This document shows positions 33,472 through 44,388 of a stretch of DNA of 64,000 nt, in pieces. How positions within the stretch are numbered: the stretch's first letter is position 1; every line of letters starts with the position of its first letter. The DNA is from Ostrinia nubilalis (Eukaryota; Arthropoda; Insecta; Lepidoptera; Crambidae), in contig NC_087099.1 in the NCBI RefSeq assembly GCF_963855985.1, positions 6,106,001-6,170,000 on the forward strand, given 5' to 3'. The notes beneath the pieces are model-generated. The model did not search any database. It saw only the letters and a list, made by a program, of their open reading frames with translations, and was not told where the DNA came from. Position numbers and translations under genes: made by a program.

Positions 33472-34584
33472 CAGTGTGAGTCACGTTAAAGTGTACCTAC
33501 ATATGAAAATAAATTAAAAACTATTTTTATAGACAAAAAAGAGGTCAAAAAATTTTTGCGATTTTTTTTAAATTTTTTATAGAATTTTTTTTCTTCCAAT
33601 TACTTATTGTAAAGAAATCCTAATAACTTTTAAACTAAGCGGTATATCCTGATAAAATAAAAACAGTAATAATGCTAAATAACAGGCGATACTATAAAAA
33701 TACACAAAAAATACACAAAAAATGCCAACAAATAATAAAAAATGATACTTTTTGAAAAAAATCTGCTTTTAAATTCGTGTTTTTTTGGTTATTTGATAAA
33801 TTTCTCCAAAAAATGCCCCTATAACCGGTGGTTTTTATTACTTTGTATTATTCTCTTATCGTATTACCTTTGTAAAACCAAAAATCGCATGTCTCTATCC
33901 CTATCACAACGTTTGCAATGATCGTTTGAACTAAGCCTCTCCGGGCGCGCCATTCAACGCTTCGTTAACAACGAAACTGAAAATGGCTCTAGATTTGTAA
34001 TTTTGATAAAGACAAGTTAGATTTCAAATAAAAACCAAAGATTTCGAAGTAAAATAAGCATTTTAGTTAAAATTAAAATTGTCTCTACCTGTAGCGGAGA
34101 ATAATGTTGTGGCAGGCCTTTGTTCAAACGATCATAGCAAATGTTGTGATAGGGATAGAGACATGCAATTTTTGGTTTTACAAAGATAATATTACAATAG
34201 AGAATAATACAAAGTAATAAAAACCACCTATTATAGGGGCATTTTTTGGAGAAATTGATCAAATAACCAAAAAAATACGAATTTAAAAGCAGATTTCTTT
34301 TCAAAAAGTATCGATTTTTATTATTTGTTGGCATTTTTTGTGTATTTTATGTATTTTTTAGTATTGCCTGTTATTTAGCATTATTACTGTTTTTATTTTA
34401 TCAGGATATACCGCTTAGTTTAAAAGTTATTACGTTTTCTTCACAATAAGTAATTAGAAGAAAAAAAATTCTAAAATTTTTTTTTAAAAAATCTCAAAAA
34501 ATTTTTGACCTCTTTTTTGTCGATAAAAATAGGTATAGTTTCATCTGTTTTCATATTATGTACACTTTAACGTGACTCACACTG
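33472..34584. mobile_element. Large palindromic element D (1113 bp)
   Basis: Begins CAGTGTGAGTCACGTTAAAG and ends with its reverse complement. Arms of about 460 bp (33472-33935 and 34120-34584) enclose a spacer of about 190 bp. TA flanks each side, and the interrupted E sequence (ccaaaa/tatgaatttgg) is readable across it. A single arm of the same family occurs at 22479-24614. Confidence 0.8.
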
Positions 34585-34645
34585 TATATGAATTTGGTCT
34601 TATTCAATGCAGGATTAAATGCCCTTCAATCATCATGAAGATCAG

Positions 34646-34783
34646 AGGTGGAATTGTGTAAAGCAATCGTAATCATTTAACAGTTCATAACGTACGATTA
34701 TTCTGTCAAACGCTTTGTTTAACTGACTTTATCGTACTTTATGAACTGTCAAATGATTACGATTGCTTTACACAATTCCACCT
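34646..34783. mobile_element. MITE H (138 bp)
   Basis: Near-perfect palindrome AGGTGGAATTGTGTAAAGCA ... inverted, flanked by CAG and TAG. The other arm of E (gatcagttttc) is the empty site. Confidence 0.75.
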
Positions 34784-34913
34784 TAGTTTTCGATACTGCA
34801 AGTCCTTTACACGGTATAACCGTAAAACCGCAAAAATGCCCCTTTCGGGGGGCTACACCACTCCGTCGAAGTCGAAAACCTAGGATAGTCTTAAAGAGCA
34901 ACAAATGAAACCA

Positions 34914-35107
34914 TTCTACTAATATTATAAATGCGAAAGTTTGGATGTCTGGATGTTTGTTACTCTTCCATGCAAAAACTACTGAACGGATTTTTATGAA
35001 TCTTTACAGTGTTATTGTTTATAACCCAGAATAACATATAGGCTATAATTTATGACGATCTGTGACAAACGAAATTTCACGCGGGTGAAGCCGCGGGCAA
35101 AAGCTAG
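34914..35107 (+). mobile_element. Non-autonomous Helitron
   Basis: Runs from ttctactaatattataaatg to the hairpin-plus-CTAG end (gaagccgcgggcaaaagctag), inserted between A and T with no duplication. The other E arm has the uninterrupted ccattaaaac. These are the insertion rules of Helitrons. Confidence 0.75.
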
Positions 35108-35563
35108 TTAAAACAAGAAAACCTTTTGTAGGAGTTATTTCCGATTTGATTGATTTTCATGTCTTATTCTACTGGCCTAGTTGGCATTACTGCTTTGGTT
35201 TACATGACTTTCTGTACATTTTGATTTTTTAAATGTTTGTGTTAGTTTTATAAAAATATGCAAGATTTTCCTAATCTTTGTTTCATTTTTAAATGATTCC
35301 GATACTTCGTGCTGTACTAGATAGTGGCGAATGTCTTTTCGCTTGAAGGAAGGCGTATACCTTTGCAAAGTCTGTTGTTGATGATGATGATGGTACCTTC
35401 ATTCTATTTCGTAATGTAGACAGTAAAAATTTCCAAATTGCGGTTTTGTGGGGGGCCCCGAAACGAGCTGTGCCTAGGGGCCCCGAGATGGTTAATCCGG
35501 CCCTGCTCGAGGCTTCAAAAATAGGACTCGACGCCTCGAGTCTTGTACATCACTAGTGGTGAC

Positions 35564-35633
35564 GGCAGAGTAGAATACACTTGTCACCAACCCCTACTCT
35601 TCTCGCGGTGTCGTAAGAGGCTACTTAAGGGCT
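35564..35633. repeat. Right part of dispersed repeat K
   Basis: cggcagagtagaatacactt ... cggtgtcgtaagaggctact. Continuous with 30590-30610 once element F is removed. A piece of a widespread lepidopteran retroposon-type repeat. The predicted end of MLH3 runs up to or into it. Confidence 0.5.
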
Positions 35634-38600
35634 TCACATCAAACAGAGAACGGGCAGCAGCGCTCTCTGAAAAACATCAATTGGCATAGAATAATGATTT
35701 ATAAAACAAACCTGATAATTACGTGTCTCCGGTTTTACATCCATTATGACCGCCATCACAGGCCTTCCGTGAGCGCACTGGAATGGTGTTTTACACGTCG
35801 AAAGAGATTGCACTAATTCGACACATTCTCTGTGTGGTAAATTGTCACCAAACTTTATCGCGTATCGACAAGCCTGGAATATCCAACGTCTTTATTTTTA
35901 AAACCTATGTAAATATTGCTGAATTTCAAAAATAATTGGTAGGCATGTCTTACTTCACTGAATATAAGATCCATTATTGATTTTGGATACAAGGACACGC
36001 ATCCTTTTTGAGATCGAATCACGTTTATTTCCTTCGAAATTAAGCTTCTTACAGCGCTTATTACTTTTTCAACCTAGAAAACGTTTTAAAATAAAATACC
36101 GCTTGTTTATGTAAAAAAAACAATACCTACTTAACAGATTACAACTTCCGACTTTTATGTAGAATCTTAGATCTTCGAGTTAAGTAATTATAGAAATAGC
36201 TTACCGGTCTAGGATTTTTTCCAAGAATAGCAGCTGGTATAGCATGTAGAGTTATGCTGTAGTTATTCTGAATAGTCCAGTCTAAACCGAATTGCGTGAA
36301 TTTGTCCCTAAAATTATGTAGGTAGAGAATTTCATCTTTGGACATCTTGAGCAAGACATCATCCAGTGTAAATCGCTTCCATTCGTTGTTGCTAAAATAA
36401 TCTGCGAAATACCTAATAGTTTGAAATCCCAACAATGTCAAAGTATTGTAAATAAAACCTAAAACCTACATTGCTTACATATTATACCATAGTAACATAT
36501 TACAATACAGTTCTTATTAATAATATCAAATTACGGTTCATATTTTCATAGTTACCTGCCAAATTTTCCTCAAGTCGAATTCTTTCGTGTACGGCATGTT
36601 GGTCGAACAACACTAGGAATTCTGATTGGTCCGTCTTACCTTTCATGATGCTTGCTATAAACTTGTTGTCTATTTGACCTAAGACCTGATAATGGAGGAA
36701 TAGTCGATTAGTTTATAATATTTAAAATTTTGAACTATTTGTTTAAACAATAATCTTACTTTTGCATTCTTCAACGACTCCGCACTAAAAGTCAGCGAAG
36801 AGTTTTCTTTTTCCAATCGGCTGTTAACTTTCATAATGTTCTTTGAGGCGAGATCTTTAGAATCTTGTACTTGGACTTCATAAACTTCAGTGTGGGTTTG
36901 AATCTCATCTTTGAAATTGTTATACAGGTCCTGGTAAATTGATGAAACACAAATTAGTCATTTATAATAGAATTAATGAACATAAGTTACTTAACATACT
37001 TACATCAGCAAAATAACCACTTTCCAACTGCATATCATTTTTATTTTTCACACAATGAGTATCGAATATAGGTGACATTCCTAAAAAAATACTAAATTAA
37101 ATCAAACTCATCCTATAGTTTATGAGACAAATTATTCAAGTTAGCAAACACGTAAACAATATTTATGTGTAACTGACCCTTAGGTAGAAATCGTGGTCTA
37201 TTTCGGATCCCAAAATCGTTAGCAGCTAAGGCTCTACCATCTGATGCCTCAACGTTACAAACAAGTTCTTGTTGATTTTCAAATTCAATAATTTGATCAA
37301 GTTCAGCTCCTAAAGTATCTTCAAGGCCATTTTTATTTATTGTGTCTGTGACTTCTGGACTAACACCACGATTTATTTCTTCTATAATGGGACTTGGCGA
37401 CTGAAGAAGTTGTAAAGTGTTATCTCCGATTACATTGAAATTGTTTACTTCCGGATTTAATTCATTTTGTTTCGATTCAGATTGGTTAGTCAGGATAGTT
37501 TCACAAACATTCAATGGTTCTATTGTGTTGATAATGGAACTTTTGCTATTATTTGAGACAAATATTACATTCAGATTGTCGTCTTTGGGATATTCGTGTG
37601 TTTTATTAGCAAATATTTCTTCTCTTTTGCTGTATGTCAATGTCCAATTACTTTCATTACTTTCGTTATAATCGTTGTTCCCTTGTGATTCATTTAACGT
37701 ATCGGAAATTTTATTCGAAGAGGTTAAAGTGTACGTAAGCCCAATGGTCGATGTAACAACAGTTGTTTGTTGTTGGTTATTCATTATTGTAACTGGAATA
37801 ACGTAGGTTCTGTTGATGTCAATGTTGGGATGGTAGTTTCTATGACTCTCCCTTTGATCAATTCTGCTATCAGAAAATTCTATTGTATGTGAAGTGAAAT
37901 TATCAGAAAAACTGTGTATATGAAATTGCTTAGTAGCCGCCTTTGATTTTTCAATTATTTGTATCTTTTTTGGGTATATATTTTTGTCACTTCTGGCGTT
38001 TGAATCATTTAGTATGAATTTATTTTTATTAGATACGATGGGATATCTAGTTTCGGGTTCGTAATTTAAAACATTGTCGTCAGATATCATTGAGCTTTGT
38101 CCCTTGTTACAGTAATCAAATTGTTTTTTACTTGCAACATTATTTTCGTTTCTTACATTATGCTGATGACTTGAAGTCCCATTTAATGTGTAATGGTGAC
38201 TTTGATAAGTTAACATTGTGTTAACGTTTTGATTTTTGGACATTTCTTCTTCATTTTGTTTAAGGTTTTCCTCTTGATAGTCTTCTTTAAACTTCAAAGA
38301 GTTTTCAGTATTTATTGAGTCAGTTATACCTTTTAACAAATCGTAAGAAGTTTTTAAAGTTGCTTCTCTTTTTTCATTGAAACGTTTGTAGTTGGTATTT
38401 TTTGGGTTTGCTTTTGATGTCAATGGAATAAACTCATGGATAATAATCTCTCCAATTCGTTTTCGAATTGAAATATTTTTGTTGTTTCTGGTAATGTTGC
38501 TGTAACTCACGCTTTCATTTACATAAACTTTTTGGTTTCTGTTATTATTGTGTGGTAATAAATTTTCTACTTCCTTGGCCAATAAATTGCATCTTTTAAG

Positions 38601-41553
38601 AACTTCATCGGGTTGTTTTCTAAAAATTTCAACTAAAGGATCTATTTTCAGTTTCTTCTTTGTTTTAGCAGGTTTTTTAATTTTGTTCGATAGTTTTGGA
38701 CGTTCAGATTTATTGATTTTAGTAGGTCTAGAAATACAGTTCTTAACCTTGTTATTGTTATTGCTGTGTACCGTGTTAACTTTTCCAATTTTATGACGTT
38801 TATTTATAATCTTTGGTGTTTCGTTTTCAAGAACTTTATTTATGTCTATCTTATCTGTTATTGTATCGTCAATGATAATATTTTTATGCTTCTTAATAAC
38901 AGAGCCTTTGGGAGGAATCACTTTAGAAAGCGATAATTTTGCAGGTTTGTTCTTTTTTCGTTTGATTAACTTTCCTGAAATGTTGTGAATTAATTTTGTT
39001 AGTAAAATACAATAAATATTAACGAAACAAAATGTAATTAAAGTAATTATTTTAAAATACGCTAAGTATAAAGCAAAAAAAAAAAAACACTACCTTTGAT
39101 ACCATTTTGCATTTGTGATACGCCTACTTTTTTTGGTTGACTCCCTAATATTTTCTTCATTATCTCTCTTACTTGCTGCCTTGTATCATCTTTCTTATTC
39201 TCTTTTGTTATGGCATTTTTGTTATCTATTTCATGAACTCTTTTTATTTCTTTTACTTTTAACTCTCCTTTTTTAAACTTTACCAATTTTTCGATAAGTT
39301 TTGTTACCTGGTTCCAATTTTTGAATTGCAATGTTGATTGTTTTGGAGTATTGCTAATATCGTAATCGTAGTAAGGGCACGTGATAAAAATAAAGTAAAA
39401 TGCCAACTGATTTTTAGATGGCTCATGATCTTCGATATGATTTATATTCTGCACAAAGGGAATAACATAATGAATAGTAAAGAATGTAGGTAATCAACAA
39501 TTTCTTATAATCTACAAACCGGTACATCTACATACCTTGGATTTTACTCTAGTTGTTCGACGCGAAGGGTTTATAGATTTTGACAAAGTATCATGAACAA
39601 TTTTATACAGTTTTGGGTTATTTACAAACTTCTTGTTCAGGTAAACCCAATGATGACAATCAGGATGATCATTGTTCTTAGCAATGTAAGCTACAAGTTT
39701 GTACTCATTTTTCTCAACCTGTAACTCTTGAATGCAGTCCTTTTCAATATCAAATAGCGATTTGAATGTTTGATAAATATCAGAGTTTTTGTGGGTTTTA
39801 AAAACGATTTCATTTTTACAATCATCTCTCAAGCTAAATGAAACATTATTATGAACTAGAGACAACTGTTCCAGTAATGTTTTGATGTCATTTATTTCAG
39901 TGACTGGATTTATACCCTTATTTTGAATATTTAGGTTGTACAGAAAACCATTTACTTCGACCTGAAAAGTAGTTATTTATAGATGACATTTCCAAATCAA
40001 TCCATTTATTTAGGTTTTGTAAATACCACGTGACGTGACGTGATGTTATAATAACTTCAATATAATCATAGATAGATCTACTCACTATTATGTAACACAT
40101 CATAAATGATACTTTACTAATATCACAGAATACATAATAGTAGCAACAGAAATTGCACTCCTTTGTGTAGGATCAGATGCCGGCATTTTAACGGTAATAA
40201 TAATAATGCAAAATATCCAACGCACATGGTGCATTCGAAATCGCACCTTACTACTACGCTCACAAGAGCGCTATTTTTTTGTGTTCAGAATTGATCTACC
40301 TCACAGCTCAAGCGTCAGGGTTGTATAAGCAAAGTAAAATAAATAAAAACTTAATTTTAAGAAGCATTTATTGTATTTACGATTGGTAAACTTTAATCTA
40401 GTGGTGTTTGTATAATCGTACCATCTCTAAAGTACCTATTAATAAACTTCAGTGTTACGATAATTCGAAATTGGACAAACAGTTTTAAAAGGTGTAGTGT
40501 CGGAAAATAGACACGGTAAAGTAAAAGTTAATGTTTTTATTAGGTAAAATATTTTTTTTGCTACAGTTTTTTGTCATAAGTATTTCAAAATTATTCAAAA
40601 AGTGTAGTTTTTTAAATTATTTAAATCACTACAGTTAATTATTATTTCTAAATATTACGATTTTCCATTAAAGAAGAATAACAGTGCTGTTGGAACAATA
40701 AACCTTGATTTCAACGATGATCGACCGAGCGTGTATAGAAATACGCGTGTGCTCACAGGCGCGTCACGGCGCGTGGCGGTCCTGACTGATTTGCAACTTG
40801 AAGTTGTCGCGCGCTGTAGGTAATTATCTCGGCCGGCATAGGCGAGTGACGGAGGCCTGCTAATATTAAGACAAATTGATAAAGCAGAGGTGCAATGGTG
40901 ACTAATTACTTAGAGCAAAAAACACAAAGCTCTATAATAGCCCCGGTTTAAATTGCTTCTTCATTTACAGTCACCACTAAAATATTTGTCCCTAGCGGAT
41001 TGAAACCTTTGTAGACTGCAATCTACAACTTACCGTTGTCCCTTTGGAAGGCCGGATAGTAGTTTGGGTTAACTCATTCCTTCGTCCCTTGTAAAAAGTT
41101 TTTGTCCACGTTTCCTCAGTATTAGATACCCTTGACGTTATCTTGACACATTTGGAAACTTCAGCTAAACCAGCTAGCGATTGACCACGAAAACCATATG
41201 AATTAGGAGCAGATTTATATGTTTTCAGATCAACGAATTTGCTAGTAGCGTGTTTTAGGCCAAGTAAGTCAAAGTCGTCTTTGGCAATACCACATCCATT
41301 GTCAACGACTTGAATCTTTTTTTCCTGAATGTTGATTCTTACCGCAACCGATGTTGACTGAGCATCCAAAGCATTATAAACCTAAAATGATATAATACAT
41401 TTAATTTAAATATTTCATACGATTACCTCCGAAAAAACGAGTTTATTTATTATTAATACTTACGAGCTCTTCAACAGCTCTTTTATAATTGAATATGTGT
41501 ATTGCAGAACTGAATAACGACTGAATATTGATAGAGAGCTTTTTCATAGCCAT
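35634..41553 (-). CDS. MLH3: DNA mismatch repair/meiotic protein MLH3
   Basis: Eleven coding exons: 41464-41553, 41034-41381, 39536-39961, 39094-39448, 37178-38974, 37004-37080, 36760-36930, 36556-36685, 36205-36401, 35954-36073 and 35712-35873, with read-through to TGA at 35634-35636. All phases agree, giving about 1316 residues. The N-terminal GHKL ATPase shows ELVYNALDA, VDNGCGI and [13 protein letters not shown] (usual MutL motif GFRGEAL). The transducer domain follows ([15 protein letters not shown]). A 599-codon exon encodes an Asn/Lys-rich disordered linker. The C-terminal endonuclease domain has [13 protein letters not shown] (the DQHA(X)2E(X)4E metal site), [10 protein letters not shown] and CAHGRP. 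MLH3 pairs with MLH1 as MutL-gamma, which nicks double Holliday junctions in meiosis and assists mismatch repair. The last 25 codons are uncertain: an alternative donor CAG/GTTTGT at 35712 could lead to another exon. Confidence 0.93.
39962..41033 (-). other. MLH3 intron 2 (about 1.07 kb)
   Basis: The largest intron of the gene. No exon or reading frame is supported. It contains a GC-rich patch at 40720-40870 (gcgtcacggcgcgtggcg) resembling dispersed-repeat sequence. Boundaries unclear. Confidence 0.5.
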
Positions 41554-43942
41554 TTTGTGTCAATTAAATCACATGATAACAAAAACATTACTCCTGCAAT
41601 CAAAAGACAACTGCGTATTTAATTATGACATTAGATAGATTAAACAAAAGAGAACGCAAACTTTTTATTTTTCATTTCAAGATAGTGAAACTTTTTGCTT
41701 GACTACGTATAGGCATACTTTCTTGATATAGGCACAGAATAATAATAAGTACTGTATAGGTACCTACCTAATATCAATAAAGGTTCCTTGTCAGGACTAC
41801 GGAACTCTAAAAAGGTTTTAGTTCATTCAACTATCTACCATCCAATCAGTGGTTACGTGTGAAACTGTGAATCATCCAATGAACTTTTATTGTAAGGAAA
41901 TAATAAATTACCAAGCATTTCGGCTGTCTAGCCTAAGGTTTGTATGAATGAAATTTCCATTACTTATTGGTTTCCGAACTAGGTTATAGGTATAATGAAT
42001 GGGCATCGATTGGTATATTTAACCCTGAACTTCCACGTGTCCTGAACACCACCAGTTTGAAGCAGTCGTAATCGAATGGCCACTACACGTAGCCTGTTTT
42101 AACGAGGGTTGTAAAAATGTGTATTGTTTGAATATTCAAAACGAGAAATTACCACGCGGTATTAAAGTCTGAAATCAAACGGCGGACTCTTCCATAAATC
42201 TTGTATAGAGCGATAATTTAGTTTTCACTGCTTTAAAACTTTAGTATGGTTAATGTGAGTGATTTCGAAGAATATGAGTATAGAAGAAGAAATTAAGCTC
42301 TTCTGGGAATACGTTAAACGGTGAGTCATTACTTTTGAATTTTAATTGTTAATTTATTAATAAAGAGAAAGAGATAGGTAGAGAGAGGTTTGGACTAACA
42401 ATGATGAATGAATATTTAATTAATATCTAAGGAAGCTTTAAAGATTTAGTGAAATAAAAATAAATACGTTAAAATTTTATTAAATACGTGGCAATATTCT
42501 ACATAATATTATAATGTTTCAAAATACATAATAATAGTTATTGTCACTGGTATACTACAATTATCATTTATTGCTACCTATTTTATTAGATGGTTTATTT
42601 GAATTGTAGATATCACACACGCAATATTGACAACAATATTGGAACAATACAAATGTGATATACAGCTCTAATTGCAGATTTAATTGATGTAATTTATGGA
42701 AATGCTATGTGTAGGTGTGTGATTAATTACCTAGTTAACTATAAATGGGAAACCTTTTTCGTTTGATAATGTTGAACTTTTTTTAAATTTTGTTAATTAA
42801 TCAACATCTTCTATCATTGGGTAATAGAATAGTTAGCCTCATTAATGCATGTTCTTCTTGGCAATATTAAACAGTGAGGAAAGATTGATTTTAACAAATT
42901 GGTATCTATCGAACCTAGGAAAACTTCGTTCAAGGCCTTTTAACACCATCACGTCTCTATTCCGCCGTCAGACTATAACTGAAAGGAAAATAGGAATACT
43001 TTAATATTGAAAATCAAAAAAACATTCGTCCGTACCATTTCAAGGAACCATATTATTTGTCAAATGAAAATGCTAGATGATTGGTTCAATATCGATTTAA
43101 CTTAATAATTCATAAGCTAATGTGAAGGTTTTACCGGTAACTACCGTCTCCAACGTTTAGCTGCTTGTTTTTCAATATTCAAGTATTATCGATTGATAAC
43201 TGCTTGAGAAAAATGTAGCTGTTGATTGACCTAGTTCATAAATAGTGTTCCAAATACTTTAAGTTATAAATGTATCAAATATTTTATTTACTTATTTCTC
43301 AGCAACAACAACATATCATATGGTATACATTTGACTGAATGAAGGAGGTAATATTAATAAATGGCTATTTTGTAAAATTGTTGAATGGCAAACCTATCTT
43401 TGGTAAAATATACACAGTCACTACACCCGGCTCCTCATCCATTAAGACTGGCATATTATTATGTTTTAAAACAAACTTATAACAGTCTGTGTTAATACTC
43501 CGCCTATTTTACTCATAAATTCAGACAATGATATCTATAGATAAGCAAGAATGTAAGCTACATGAATGTTGTCTTTAACAACCCATTATGTTAAACTGAG
43601 AACTAGAGATTATACCTATGACCCTATGAGCATTATTGTGATCTTCTTATGATAAAAAATTAATCATTTAAAGACGTGTGGTATTTACGTTTTCGTCAAA
43701 AAATCACCTCTGTATCAAGTCAACACAAGTTTGCTTGCTTCCCTTATCAACAGAATCTACACAAATGTCTGGATAAGTTTAAAAATATTTTGTCCCGTAA
43801 GTGCCCTTTTCTGGGTGTCCTTTGTTTTTGCACATTCCAACGTTTTGACGAATTTTCGGCGAAAGAATTACTTGGTTCGTCTATTATGGACAAAACAATA
43901 GCTGTAGATAAGTTTGGCCAGGGGATGGTCATGAAAAGAAGC
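41554..43942. other. Intergenic region between MLH3 and the L cluster
   Basis: MLH3 and L1 are divergent. Apart from the isolated exon-like segment at 42274-42320 no gene is supported. AT-rich, with no clear repeat structure. Confidence 0.4.
42274..42320 (+). other. Possible isolated first coding exon
   Basis: ATG opens MSIEEEIKLFWEYVK followed by CG and a consensus donor GTGAGT. One acceptor in compatible phase is at 43754/43755 (tatcaacag), which would continue IYTNVWISLKIFCP. The product would be tiny and matches nothing I recognise, so this may be chance. Confidence 0.22.
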
Positions 43943-43978
43943 TATAAATATGGATATTTTGCTGGGAATACCATCAGT
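43943..43978 (+). promoter_or_regulatory. TATA box and initiator of gene L1
   Basis: TATAAATA at 43943-43950 and an arthropod initiator TCAGT at 43974-43978 (A at 43976) are 33 bases apart, close to the canonical spacing. A short noncoding exon would follow (43976-44022, donor GAAG/GTAAGT), spliced to the acceptor directly before the L1 ATG. Confidence 0.6.
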
Positions 43979-44066
43979 TCTTTTGGTGTGTTCGTTGGGG
44001 CAGTTGCAGTAAAGTTTGAAGGTAAGTGCGTGTAAATTTTACTTTGATTTTCAAATTTTATACTTA

Positions 44067-44184
44067 GGCTGGGTTGCACCATCTTACTTTGACTTTAACA
44101 AACGTCAAAAATCTGTCAAACTCCATACAAAATACGCCAGTTACCGTTATAGTTACGGTCAAAGTTAGGTGGTGCAACTCAGCC
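44067..44184. mobile_element. 118-bp MITE in L1 intron 1
   Basis: Inverted ends GGCTGGGTTGCACCA / TGGTGCAACTCAGCC, flanked by TTA on both sides (44064-44066 and 44185-44187). The 3-bp TTA duplication fits PIF/Harbinger. Confidence 0.8.
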
Positions 44185-44388
44185 TTAGTGTTGTTATAAG
44201 ATGTAGAATCAAAAAAGAAGTTACTAATAAGTAGAGTGATGAAGTTTAAAAGTTCGCGCCAGTAAACTTGTAAATGGTTGCTCGTTTTCTTAAGTCTAAC
44301 ATATCTGCGACTAAACCCTACTACAATTTAGTAAGCGTTAAAAATATAATAATAATGGATACTTATTATCGTTTTCGTTTCTCCGTAG

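Larger units (their letters stand above)
31093..35505. mobile_element. Inner hAT-type palindromic element E
   Basis: The ends CAGTGCCGTATTATCCAT and inverted ATGGTTAATCCGGCCCTG are flanked by the 8-bp duplication CTCGAGGC (31085-31092 and 35506-35513) inside element F. Long arms pair: 31100-32005 against 33165-33470, 34587-34913 and 35110-35505. The arms are interrupted by D, G, H and a Helitron, and an R1-like LINE sits in the centre. CAGNG-type ends with 8-bp duplication fit hAT. Confidence 0.8.
30619..35555. mobile_element. Outer hAT-type element F
   Basis: The termini TAGTGATGTACAAGGCTCGA and inverted ctcgagtcttgtacatcact(a) are flanked by the 8-bp duplication GTGGTGAC (30611-30618 and 35556-35563). 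TAGTG ends and 8-bp duplications are hAT hallmarks. Its interior holds tandem gagctcgagcctttttg motifs (30770-30850 and 30960-31030) and the nested element E. No transposase frame remains. Confidence 0.82.

Noticed and set aside
33169..33489. 106-codon plus-strand frame
   Set aside because: Lies in an arm of palindromic element E. The mirrored arm at 31577-31907 gives unrelated frames and no domain is seen.
40000..41000. Extra MLH3 exon in intron 2
   Set aside because: Exons 2 and 3 join in phase and align without a gap to the known MLH3 order, so no exon is missing there.
43676..44035. 119-codon frame upstream of gene L1
   Set aside because: No ATG in good context. It covers the TATA box, initiator and noncoding first exon predicted for L1.
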